Below, piece after piece: positions 31,276 to 42,212 of a DNA stretch of 64,000 nt. The notes under the pieces were generated by a model. It saw nothing but the letters and a program-made list of their open reading frames with translations, was not told the origin of the DNA and did not search any database. The DNA lies in the NCBI RefSeq assembly GCF_000801105.2, contig NC_079511.1:19553792-19617791 (forward strand). The letters run 5' to 3'. Numbering within the stretch: position 1 is the first letter of the stretch; every line of letters starts with the position of its first letter. This DNA is from Raphanus sativus (Eukaryota; Streptophyta; Magnoliopsida; Brassicales; Brassicaceae). The position numbers and the translations under genes were made by a program.

Positions 31276-33915
31276 TTATTTCTTCCATGGTCTTCCACGA
31301 GGTTGATTGGAGGAAGGCTTGGGCACCGGCTCGAGTTTACATTTGCGCTTGTTGTGTCCGGTTTGTAGACAGTTGCTACATGTCTACACAATAAAATAAG
31401 TAAAAAATCAGTACATGTCTAGACAACAAAATGATTAAATCACAGATTCTATTACCAAGACACTTTTCGCATGAAAGGAAGGAAAGAGTGGAACCGGCTT
31501 TGGCGGTTTAGGCACGAGCTCTTGTGGGCATGTACGTATGTTGTGACCCGTTTGTAAGCAGTTGCTACATGTCTGCATCAAAAATTAAATATTATAGAAG
31601 CATCAGAAATGAAAAATAAGAAAGGATTATGGAAGCATTACCACTATAGCTTTTTGAGAATTTTGAGAAGGCTGAGAAGGCTGAGAAGCTGCCTCGGATG
31701 GGTCTCTGACACGGTCATTGTTCTTAGGTCTTCCTGGCATGATCCTGTCCGGTGGAGGCATGACTACAACGTCACTGTGTGTTTCCCATAGCTCTATACC
31801 GTTCACAGGAAACATAAGCGAGCTGTAACAAAGCTTCCATTTCCATAACGAAAACCAATCTAAAAACACTGATTCTGGAAGCTTTGTCTCCTTACACTCA
31901 GGAAACAATGCACACATAATGTGACAACACGGAATACCACTCACATCGTACTCCCTGCAAGAGCAACTAGTCTTATCTCGAACATGGACCACATACTTGT
32001 TTTTCCCATGATCCACTTCGTAAATTCCTCTTCCATTTGACATTGGCTGACACCACTTCAAATTCTTTTTCCGCTTCTTTATTGTGGCCAACGCCTTGGG
32101 TGTGACACTGGTTGTTACATTCTCCATCTCTTTAATCTTGGCCAAGTTACTTGCCATTATATGTCGTCTTATGTCTTCAAGCAAGCCAACAATCGGTTTC
32201 TCATGAGCTTTTTTTAAGACAGCATTGTAGCTTTCACTGATGTTGTTTTCAACAGAAGCAGACTTTGTTATGTCACTAAAAATGCCCTGAAATTATTTAA
32301 AACAGAAACATAAGCAAGGAAACAATCATAAGCAAGGCAACAATCAACTTAAACTAAAAAATGCCTTGAAATGATTTAAAAGAACCTCACCGAGACCAGT
32401 TTGAACTGACAGTCTTCTTCAGTTCCTCATAAGCCTCAAGCTGTTTTTTAAACACTTGTTCATTGTATGCGCGTGCACACTTCCCAAAAGCTTTACGCAA
32501 AGGTCCCATTTGCTTGTATCTTTTCTGCAAATTGGCAAATATGTGTCTCGCACACATCCTATGCTCTGCATCGGGCAACACTTTTTTGATTGCATAAATC
32601 AGTCCCTTTTGCTGATCTGAAGAGAGAGCAAGGCCATTACCATCTTCCAAACCCAAGTCTTCACGCAACAGATCCATAAACCATTCCCAATATACTTTAT
32701 TTTACACTGGTACAATAGCCCATCCAATAATATACATTGCATCATTTGGGTCTCTTCCCACAGCACTCAACAATATCCCTTTCATTTGGCCTTTTAGAAA
32801 AGTACCATCCAAATGGATAACTCTACGACATGCATTCTTCCAGCCATTTTTCTGAGATGCAAAACATGTGTAGAACTTCTCAAAAATTCTATCTTTGGTA
32901 CCTAATATCACCGTAGAACAAGGATTCGTTTTCTTCAGCTCCTCAACATAGTCATACATCCTTGTAAACTGCTCAGCATATTCATCACTTATGATGTGTT
33001 TCATAATCTGTTGGGCACTCTGACACTTTGTTTTTGTGACCCGAAGCCCAACAAGTCCCAATCTTTGTTGAATTTGTTCTGCTGAGAGCTGAGGATTGGT
33101 CCTAAACTCGTTGATATAATCAGCAGCTATCTTCGGTGCACTGTAGAGGTCGACAACTCCAGTAGGATAACAGCTATGTGTTCCTTCCAGTGATCTCACA
33201 ATCATTTTGTCTGAGCGGCTGTTTATTGATGCATATAGACGCCATTTGCAGCAATCTTGAACACATACAGCTTGTACTTTCTTCTTCTCAGACTTCGGAA
33301 AGTGAATATTCACCTTCTCTCTCACAGCATATTTCTCTATTGTCGCCTTACACTTCTCCTTGGAAACAAATTCCTGGCCTACATAAAATTCTATCTTATC
33401 ACCATCACCATCACCATCTGAATCATCACTCTCCACATAATCATGGCGGTAAAAATCATACTCTTCACCATCATCTTGCGGTTCCTCTTCTTCCACTTCT
33501 CCAACAAGAACATCATCAAGAAACGAATCATCTTCCCTAACCACATAAAGATTCATTATCTCTATCTCCTGTGATGAACTCATCATCTTTCTAACATCAC
33601 CATCATCATACAACTCCATTCGATTGTCGTCAACAACCCCAGATGGAAAATATGAGAACTTGCTCATATTTTCTGAAAATCCAGCATCCAACACCATTTT
33701 TTCAACATTGCAAGACTTAGTTCTTCAAAATCAAGACGACAGCATCTATTTTCGCCACCATTGTATGAGCCATCACCTCCCCAGTAGCCTCCAATGTGCA
33801 ATCTGAAGAAAATCTTCCTGTGACAAACCGAAATGAAAACTCATTAAAAACTCAAGAAGTTTTAAAATTTCGATCTAATACAGTACGAAAACACCACACC
33901 AACTTACCTTGACAT
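31276..33915 (-). pseudogene. MuDR/MULE transposase with SWIM finger and two zinc knuckles, broken
   Basis: Exons read from the sequence: 33,915-33,908 (MSR), 33,817-32,392, 32,286-31,642, 31,572-31,456 and 31,383-31,276, all with GT/AG-type sites. An acidic N-terminal part is followed by the MuDR domain (YVGQEFVSKEKCKATIEKYA), the MULE catalytic domain with LDGTFLKGQMKG and LSSDQQKGL, then a CARHI block. Exon 3 has a SWIM finger (SCSCREYDVSGIPCCHIM) and PPPDRIMPGRPKN. Exons 4 and 5 each encode a CX2CX4HX4C knuckle (TCSNCLQTGHN). Lesions: a likely one-base shift near 33,705, an in-frame TAA at 32,704-32,702 where the family has Glu, and a missing T near 32,280 shifting exon 3. Such proteins bind the TIRs and cut and paste the element; this copy cannot be made whole. 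Confidence 0.85.
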
Positions 33916-34184
33916 CTTTCAACCTTCGCTCGTCTCTGTTCTCTTGAATCCAACCACAATTGCAACCACAATTCTCGAAAACAAACAGCTTATCTCTCCC
34001 TTACGATGTAGTAAACTCATATACGACTCTTACTCGGTCTGAATCTACCATGAAATCATGGTGATTGAAGAGAATCACAAAGTTAGAAAGTTAGGGTTCG
34101 TCAACTTTGGGGATTTTCTCTTTCTCTGCGTTTAATTGATTAAGAAGATGAGCTTTCGAACGTCATGCTGTTTTGAACACACTC

Positions 34185-34396
34185 CTTGTCGTTTAAAAGA
34201 GAAAATCATGTTGTTTATTGGATAAAATGAAACGCTGAGTATTGAGAAAACGGCTTCCGTCTACATATAGCGTCACTGTTCACGGAGGGTAACAAAATAT
34301 AACAGAGTAAAACTTCAGGGTTTAAATCACAAGATAAATAGTTGGGGGATTATTTACGAAAAATCTTTAGTTGGGGGTTTTAATTACTAAAAACCC
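34185..34396 (-). repeat. MULE right terminal inverted repeat
   Basis: 212 bp inverted copy of the left TIR. It lies about 270 bp upstream of the transposase start, so it probably contains that gene's promoter. Confidence 0.95.
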
Positions 34397-35487
34397 TATG
34401 CTTTATTATTATTAACCAATCTTATAATGAATACCACTAGGGACATTGTTGTTTAAGTCTGGAAGGATAGTTACTAACGTTCTGTGTTTCTACTAAACTA
34501 AAAAAAAAAGAATGTTTAATAAAATCTATATCATTACTACTACTAAAATAAATTAATAAAAATGTTTTCAAACAATTTTATTCAAGGGGATTATGATCAA
34601 AAATAAATTTAATTACTACTTTAACCATTTCCTAGCATCATCCAGATTTACTTATTGCAGGATGTAGTAGATAGAAACACCGCAGTGTATCACGTAATGC
34701 TAACACCCACACCTGTTGAGAATGTCTGAAGAAACCAAAGCTGACTTTCAACCCTATTTTACTTTACTTGCTTGTTTTGAAGCTTGGTATACATTGAATC
34801 GGAGACCTCCTGCAAGTTAGGAAAGTAAAAGTTTGTATGCTTCTGATTCTCCCTTTCACCTCTCTTCAGCATCCATATGTATTAAATAAAAGATTGAACT
34901 GATTTCCTGAAAGGTGCAAAGGGATAGGTAAAGTACCTTTGATCCATTATTCTAATTCAGAAGAGAATGATCACACATTGTGGAAACGAGGGATAGGTAA
35001 ATTACTTGTGACCTCATTATTCGCTACACTTTGTCAAAAAGTAAAGGAAGTTTTAAATCAATAAAAATGAACAAGATGGTATGCATCTTTGCTAATTGGA
35101 ATTGAAATAGAATGGATTTAGAGACGAGAGAAGAGGGAGGGAAAGAGTAAGAAAAGACTGCATGTTAGTCCAATTACTTGCTTGAGTTGATTCCATGTGT
35201 TTAATGATCGATACTCCCAAGATGTAGCCTCCACATCTATATTTATGTAGAAATGAGATTAGTAGAGGGGTATGTCAGGCCCTACCAATGAGTTGTGTGT
35301 TGTATGATATGGTGACTAAGCTAGTGTGTAGTACATCGAAGCATTCCATGGTTAGTAATGACCCACTTCACCATCATATATGCAGGAATGAGAGTGATAG
35401 TTTCAAATTAAGTGAATCCCCACTGTTTTCCAAAACCTCTTTCAGACAAATGATTTTTATGTTTTGCTTGAGGACAACCAAAATGAT
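34397..35487 (+). other. Athila 3' internal sequence right of the MULE
   Basis: Non-coding Athila continuation, starting with the second TSD copy. It ends in TTTTGCTTGAGGACAACCAAA, which in this lineage usually lies just before the polypurine tract. The small open frame at 35,288-35,542 crosses the PPT and is not a gene. Confidence 0.6.
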
Positions 35488-35501
35488 AAGTCTGGAGGAG
35501 T
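35488..35501 (+). other. Polypurine tract of the plus-strand Athila element
   Basis: AAGTCTGGAGGAGT directly precedes TGATATGC, the start of the 3' LTR. It resembles the usual Athila plus-strand primer (AAGTCTGGGGGAGT). Confidence 0.75.
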
Positions 35502-36040
35502 TGATATGCTATGAATTTTATCTTATTTTACCTATGAATTAAATATGTTTTCAGAGTATTTTATATGCACTTTGGAGTCTTTTCAGTTATATTACTGATT
35601 TAGATACTCATTGAAGAAAAGTGATGTTTATGGAAATTTTGGAGACTTCTTAGGAGTTATTTCATTTCAACTTTGTGGAGTTGATTATATAAGGAAGCCT
35701 CAATCTATTATTCCCTATACATATCGGTCGATTGAGAAGTATGAGCATCGATCGATTATACATAATCTGTATCGATCGACGCAGAGCCCGCCGCAACCTA
35801 AGAAGATTAGAAAAAATACAAATTTTACCCAAACGTTCTTATTATTGAATCCTAAGTCTCTGAGCGCCTGTTAGGCTATATTATTAGGGTTTTGTGCCAT
35901 TTTAGAGGAAGACTTGCTTAGAGATTTTTTGGGAAGAGAGATACCTAGTTGGAGAGAAGACTTCATACTTTGGAAGAAAAAGCTTAGAGTGGAGAGAGAT
36001 CTGAACTTCATACATACTTTTGATAATATTTAGTAAAGTT
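35502..36040 (+). repeat. 3' LTR of the plus-strand Athila element, truncated
   Basis: Starts TGATATGCTATGAATTTTAT after the polypurine tract. Like the other Athila LTRs here it carries TCGATCGA motifs (35,748 and 35,772) about 220-280 bp in, then a GAGAGAAGACTTC-type leader region near 35,950. It is much shorter than the 1357-1447 bp LTRs at 45,297 and 25,090 and merges into AT-rich DNA near 36,040, so the right end has been lost. Confidence 0.65.
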
Positions 36041-39000
36041 GTATCTAAAAATACTTTTAAATTCTATAAATATATTTTGTATACACCAAATAGAGTTAAA
36101 ATAAAATAATAAAAATCTGAATTTCTAAATTTTATTTATATATAGACGACAAAAATCAACAATTTTTTCTTATTTTGTAACAAAATTTATTCTAAAAATA
36201 GATAAATCTAAAAAGGAAAAACATTTTGTAAACTAATAATCATAAATTAATAAAATTTAATAATCCTAAGATTATCAATTTATAGAGTTTTTATTAAATC
36301 TAATTTTGTCCATTATGTAAATTATTTGTTGTTACACATGCATATTTAGATGAGTCATGCATGATGAGTGTTTTTACATCAAAAATAAATTCTGTTATTC
36401 AAGATAGAACTCGTCAAAAAAAAAATCAGACTGATTTTTGTACAAGCAACGAAAAACAAGTCTCTATGTAAAGCATTGGCGGTCTTAGCTAGTAAATCTG
36501 CAGTTTTGTAAAACATTAGAATCTATTCAATGGATGTTTTATATAAAGAATATCACTAACCCTAATGTTTTGTCAATAACAGTATATATGTGTTATACGG
36601 AATTGAACCCTCAATTGATTTACCGACAATACTGGTACACATATGTATGTGTCTTAATTATATAAGAACTAGGTGATAACCCGCGCCCTGCGCGAAGTGA
36701 AATTATTTTAAAAGATGATCCGATTTTATGGAAAGAAAGAATGAATTTTATAAAGAAAAATAAAAACCACACGAATAATTTTATTTATTTGTTAACTTGT
36801 GGTTTCGTTTAATTGTTTTCGATCGTATAACATATAATTGAATGAATAAGTATAAACAAAAACTAATTAAAAAATTATGATGTGAAGATAATTAAGTCCA
36901 AACTTGTGTTCATAGAAAAATAAAACCATGAATTAAAAATATAAGAAATTATCAGGATGATCAGCAAGTTCTAAAAAAGTCAGCAAGTTCTAAAAAAGTC
37001 GGTAAAAAAAAGCAAAAACAGTTAGTACATTTTACCAAAACAAAAATGAGGAGTACAAACTCAGGAATAACTAAACAAAACTTCGTTCTAAGGTTTTCGA
37101 AAAATAGCTCTATGTAACTCGGTGATCTCCATAGATTTTGTTTTTTTAATTTTGCTTGGTATAGCAGTTTTGTTTGAGGCTGTTATTGATGCTGTATAAA
37201 TGAGTTTGGTTTGATATATATAGTCATCAAACTTAGGGATTAGGCGCAGAGATTTGAGTTTGGAACGATTGTTGTGTCGCCAATTCAATAATTTTAAATT
37301 TCCCAAAATTTACGCTTGTAATATTTGGCAAAATTTTGGAAAGTATTATATTATTGTTCCAGAAATTAGGAAACAAAAATTCACTACGGTATTTGACCAT
37401 AGACCAATTATATTGAATAACATATCAACAATAACTACTTCTGTGTCACCATTTATATTTATTCCTTACGTAAATTTTTTTAAAGCTTCCGTTTTGAAAG
37501 ATCTACACAATCGGTAAATATATATTATAGCTCGTAATTCACATTTTTATATTATATCGTTGTTGCCAAATTCACGTTTTTATATTACGTAAAAGTCAAA
37601 CCATATACCAATTGAAATTGATTTATATGATAACTTGGTATATGTTTTCAGTTGATATATGATTTGGCTTTGGTTTGATATTATAATGTCATATTTATAA
37701 TAAGTAATAACAATAAATCTAACTTTTTACCAAAAAACAATAAATCTAACACACATAATTTTATATATGGAAAAAAAAAGTCAACACGTAAATGATGAAC
37801 TTAGAAATGGTTTAATATGGAAACTACGTGGAAATGTTATATATGAAAAAACAAAGTCAACACGTAAATGATTGATTGAAAAATTAATCATCTTTAATAA
37901 TTGTAACAATGATTCATGTGTTATAACAAAATTTGGACTGATTTGACAATGGCAAAAAGATGTAATTATTCTAGTATTGAAAGGGTTTTCTCAAGATAGG
38001 AGTGAAAGTGAATGTGAGAATACCACATAAGAAATGACATTGTATAAATAACACATCAAATTAAAGTTGTTTTCTTTTAGTGCTTCTAAAATAATACATA
38101 AGGGATAGCAAATACTAATAAAAGAATTATGATGTAAAAGAAAACACAAAACATAGATATATAAGTCCAAATTTATTTTTTCATTTAAAATAATAAATAT
38201 AAGATAAAACGAAACATATGAAATAAAGTAATAAATCCATGCATAAAAAATATAAGAAAACATAAGCTGAATAGGAATTTCTAAAAAAGTTGCCATGAAT
38301 AGTGCCATTAGGAAGTTGGCCTAAACGGTTTCGAATCGGCAACAGAATTGAAGGCGTCCATGAGGGAGTTGCTATCAAGACTGGTTTATATCAAGGAGGA
38401 TTTAAGAGCTAAGAGAATGTGGTGAGGTGATAGGTGGTGAGCACTGCTTGCTATATAGTAGAAGAAACTGATTAGTATTTAAGAATAATGAATAATCGAA
38501 TTAATTACTTTCAAATCAGAAAATTAAATAAAGGACATAAATTGCGCCCCAATTCTGATCGAAAGTTTCCATAAATTATATTTTACTAATGCCATTCGAT
38601 TGATCACTTTGAAAACAAATCAATCAGCCATAATTTAATTGATATATTTGCCATATTTAAGGTAATCTAACAATGGTGATAACTCTCTTCAATCTCATTA
38701 ATTATCGAATGGTTGAGATTCAAAAAAAAAATCTCTGCTATTCCTTAACTATACAATGAGATTTCCGTAAGAGGAAAAAAAATATTAATCATCATTTATT
38801 CATAATTATAACTCAAAATTTCTTAATATCCTGTTTCCTTTTACATTTATTCTTTACCGTCGATCTCGGATATTCCTAAGATCTTAATCATGTTCTAAAC
38901 TTAAATGTTTGATCATATCATAAAAATTAATTTCTAAACTAATGTATCAAATTTTCATTATTGTTATGTCTATGACATAGAGGTCCGTTGCAGATACAAA

Positions 39001-40840
39001 CTTGTTTTGTAATATGAATATTCGTTATAAAAAAATAATGTATATGTCATAATATGACCATTTATATGTATATATTTGATTTGTAATATGATTCTCTTAC
39101 TAAATAAACATCCTCAATAAACATTATATGTACGAAATAGAATGCATAATGGAAAAGTATACAGACGTTAGATGACTAAATTGCCAAGCTTTGATACACC
39201 ATCATTTTCCATTTAATATATCATTTGAGTTTTTTTTTTTTGTTTTTCCAAGTATATCGTTTGAGTTTATAATGATCATATTAACATAGTTTATAATTTA
39301 ACTATGTTATATATTAGCCGATAGATCAATCGTGGACCATTTAGACACTCTTCGACTTTCAATTGGCATGAGCAGATTATCGTTTGAGTTTATAATTCTA
39401 CATGTCTTATTATCGTTTTCACTTATAACGGAGAAGAAGGTACGATGTGCGAGACATACATGACCTCATATTATTATTTTTAGGATATCTATGAATAAAT
39501 GATGCGAGACATATCGTATATATCAGTGTGATATGGTGAATGATACTTTTTGTAATTTTTCTAGTTAATAAAAGGTTTTTTTTAATATATGATATGAGAG
39601 GATTTGTAGAGCTGATACGTAGGAAATGACACACCTGTAAATAATACATGAAGTAAAGGTTAGCTTCTTACAATGTTCCTAAAATAATATATAGGAGATA
39701 TGATTATATATATGAATAACAAGCGTTTATGCAAATATAATTGAAACAGCGGTAGAATTTAATTAGAAAAAGGTAAATTTAAAATAAAAAGACGTTGAGT
39801 ATTAAAAGAAAAAGCACTATGATTGATTCTTAAGATATGTTAACTCTGTGTCGGTACCAGAGGCTTCGCTTGAAAAGGGTCAGTGGAAATTATCGTCACT
39901 ACGAGTTACATCAGTCGTTAAGAGCAATTGCAACAAAACAAACATGTTTTAGTCTTTTTCGCATAATTTACTATTCGATCATTTTGGTTATGTATAAAAC
40001 CATTGACGTTTATTGTATTCGCATCGCTAAAATTTGCTGAAAAACGTCATTTCAACCCGTAGACACCGGTTACATAAAGAATCTCGTGAATTCGAGTGTG
40101 TAGCTTTCATCGTTTCTATTTCGTTTCCAGATTTGTTGGAACTTCCGGAAGTGATTAAACGATTGAATGAAAACACAAATCTTTTAGTCAAAAAAAAAAA
40201 AACACAAATCCAAAAAAAAAATCAATAATATTTTTAAAACAGTACCATTTTATTATAAATGTGGCATATGATTTGTAGACAAAGATATTCAGCTTTGATT
40301 TGTCTAATATTTGATACATGTGCTTGAGGATACGATACGATTGCTTCTATATGTAAGATGTGATATTTCACATTTTTCGTCAGCAATGATTCTGATTCTT
40401 AATATGTGTAAGATGTGATTGATTTTTGTTCTTTGTCCTTGTTCCTTTAATGTCAACTAAAATTCCTTCGGAATAAGGAAATAACAATTTGGACCCCAAA
40501 AAAAAAGAATAAGGAAACAACAATCAAACTATACACGTTAACAAAACGAGATTAGAGCCAAAATCTTGTTGTTTGGTCCATAATATAATTTATTAAAAAT
40601 TATAGGAAATTAACTCCGCTCCTACGTGGGAATTGTTTTTTTTTTCCTACGTACGTGGGAATTACTTAGTAGAAATTTTCTACTTTTAATAAATTTATCA
40701 ACGAGAAATAAAGTAGTTAATTAATAAAAATTAATTACTTTATATTATCTTTTATATAATTTAATTACTTATCGTAATAAAATCTTATATATATGAAGGA
40801 TTTTAGGAACAAAAGCAACGATAGATTTACTTTTTAATGG
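36041..40840. other. AT-rich intergenic stretch, no gene seen
   Basis: About 4.8 kb of AT-rich DNA. Visible items are a Helitron 3' terminus on the minus strand at 36,669, an 18 bp direct repeat (CAGCAAGTTCTAAAAAAGT) near 36,963 and 36,981, a spaced repeat of AAGTCAACACGTAAATGAT at about 37,778 and 37,854, and many short open frames without recognisable features. A gene could not be supported on either strand. Confidence 0.5.
36669..36702 (-). mobile_element. Helitron 3' terminus, minus orientation
   Basis: On the minus strand the sequence reads a GC hairpin CGCGCAGGGCGCG, then GGTTATCAC and CTAG, followed by T. This is the same layout as the Helitron 3' end at 19,105-19,132. The element would extend rightwards; a convincing 5' TC end was not found. 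TCCTTCATATATATAAG on the minus strand near 40,800 is a weak candidate. Confidence 0.55.
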
Positions 40841-40853
40841 CAACAGATATATG

Positions 40854-41876
40854 TTAGTTTACAAAATAAAACAAATATATGTCTACATATATCTCAAGCA
40901 TGGTCAATATGTTTCTAATCTCCATTCTTATCTCAGCCATATCATTCTGGAAGTCCTTGTAATTGACATCCAAAGGCTGGAAAGTGTCTTCCACCAATGT
41001 GTGCATGTTTGCCTCAAGGTGCGCCTGAGCTCTCCATACATCTGTCACCATATCATCCACCTCCTCTCTACTGTAAGGTATTGGTGGTGGTGTGTATGCA
41101 TGGTAGGGGCGTGTGTGTATTGGAAGTTGTAAGCAACCTCTGTGAAAAAGGGATGCTCTATCCAAAAGTCTCTTTACTTGCTCCTTGGTAACATGGATGA
41201 TCTCACCATCAACTCCTCTAGCATAGCCAAACTCATCTCTGTAGACACCATATTCATCCTTAGCTTCCCACTTGAATCTCCTGGATCCATCAGTATTGAA
41301 GGCACGTCGTCCAAACTCCAATCGTCTGTCGGGCGATCTGACTCGTGGTCTGTCGATCGATCCGGGATATCCGCCGTCGATCGACGGTGTTGAAACGATG
41401 TCGATCGATTGTGAATGTCGAGGTTGACTGAAGTGTTGAGGAAATGTATCCTCCCTCGTGTTGGTGTTATGGTTGTCCTGGATGTGTTTTAGGATGTCTG
41501 GATGGCTACGTTGCTGTGTGAACAGGTTGTCTGGTCCATTGGCAACTTGGAGGATGTCTGCTATGTCCTCTCTGGTTATATGCAGAACTCTTCCATCCAT
41601 AGCTCTTGCATAGCCATCTGTGTCCCTGAAAATTCCAAATTCATCAGGTGTTAGTGAAACGTTCCTGATATCATAAGGTTCATGAGATCTCGGTTGAGCT
41701 CTGTTGAAGGTGTCGATCAATGGGTGTGTGGTGGTGGCGATCGATGGTGCACGTCTAGCTGCACGGTTGGATCGATTGAACATGTTGTTGCAGTCTTCCA
41801 TTGATGAATCTCTGAATGCTGGAAGCTGCTGGGTAGAAGGTGAAAAGTTTTGAATTTTCGTGGCTTGAGTTGTCAA
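40854..41876 (-). CDS. Athila-associated ORF with duplicated DGYAR...DG motif, 340 aa
   Basis: An uninterrupted frame starting MTTQATKIQNFSPSTQQ. Two related modules of about 35 residues lie near residues 76 and 206: DEFGIFRDTDGYARAMDG followed by RVLHITREDIADIL, and DEYGVYRDEFGYARGVDG followed by EIIHVTKEQVKRLL. Between them are SIDR/SID tripeptides encoded by TCGATCGA-type DNA. The C-terminal part is helical and acidic. I do not know its function; gag (45,183-43,933) has a faintly similar module (YDQDGHLRN), so this may be a gag-derived or accessory protein. The last residues run into AT-rich DNA, so the true end may be lost. Confidence 0.5.
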   Translation of the reverse strand: MTTQATKIQNFSPSTQQLPAFRDSSMEDCNNMFNRSNRAARRAPSIATTTHPLIDTFNRAQPRSHEPYDIRNVSLTPDEFGIFRDTDGYARAMDGRVLHITREDIADILQVANGPDNLFTQQRSHPDILKHIQDNHNTNTREDTFPQHFSQPRHSQSIDIVSTPSIDGGYPGSIDRPRVRSPDRRLEFGRRAFNTDGSRRFKWEAKDEYGVYRDEFGYARGVDGEIIHVTKEQVKRLLDRASLFHRGCLQLPIHTRPYHAYTPPPIPYSREEVDDMVTDVWRAQAHLEANMHTLVEDTFQPLDVNYKDFQNDMAEIRMEIRNILTMLEIYVDIYLFYFVN

Positions 41877-42212
41877 CCTTTTATACCCATGTGTTGCCCT
41901 AATCGGTGAAATTCTGATTTTGTCCTTTAAGTCGTCCGGGTTAATATCGATTTATATTATACTGGCAATGTCGATCGATGGACGATGTCGTTTTGCTGGA
42001 TGAAGTAGATAATCGATCGATGGTGGGCGGTTGATGTTGATCGATTGTGGGAATTGAATTGCAAATCTGTCATTCTCCAAGTAATTTTCCCAAGCTCTCT
42101 CTTCCCAAAAGTCTTCATCATATTCTTCACTGTGGTCTCCACTGTGGGAAGAGGTGGCTATGTCTACTGCAAAACTCTCATGAAATCCGCTATCTGCCCA
42201 ACTCCTTACTGA
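41877..42212 (-). other. Athila spacer between the protease frame and the extra ORF
   Basis: Short gag-like traces on the minus strand (WRMTDLQF near 42,060) and TCGATCGA at 41,971 and 42,013. This is where reverse transcriptase should begin; none is seen. Confidence 0.5.

Larger units (their letters stand above)
30214..34396. mobile_element. Mutator-like element (MULE), 4183 bp, perfect 9 bp TSD
   Basis: Both ends carry long inverted repeats (30,214-30,428 and 34,185-34,396) that begin GGGTT. The flanks are the perfect 9 bp duplication TATGCTTTA at 30,205-30,213 and 34,397-34,405, the size expected for Mutator insertion. Two genes point inward: a GRF zinc-finger gene from the left TIR (30,602-30,898) and a MuDR-type transposase from the right TIR (33,915-31,276). 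The insertion lies in the 3' internal part of the Athila element. The perfect TSD and close TIR match suggest a fairly recent insertion, although the transposase is now broken. Confidence 0.95.
24285..36040 (+). mobile_element. Athila-type Ty3/gypsy element, 5'-truncated and twice interrupted
   Basis: In order on the plus strand: RNase H (24,290-24,700), the integrase zinc-finger region split by a solo LTR (25,090-26,536), the integrase (to 27,740), a long untranslated part with TCGATCGA motifs, a post-pol ORF (28,472-29,877), a MULE insertion (30,214-34,396), the polypurine tract AAGTCTGGAGGAGT at 35,488-35,501, and the start of the 3' LTR (TGATATGC at 35,502). The 5' LTR, gag, protease and reverse transcriptase are missing; the left edge abuts the GAAGTCTTC repeat. 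The integrase wording and the post-pol ORF assign it to the Athila lineage. Confidence 0.8.

Noticed and set aside
33178..33540. 120-codon plus-strand frame with a His-rich tail
   Set aside because: It is the antisense of the acidic (Asp/Glu-rich) region of the MULE transposase.
36575..36660. tRNA-like/SINE-like sequence with GGGTTCAATTCC on the minus strand
   Set aside because: Only a B-box-like word is present; no proper A box, tail or TSD could be seen.
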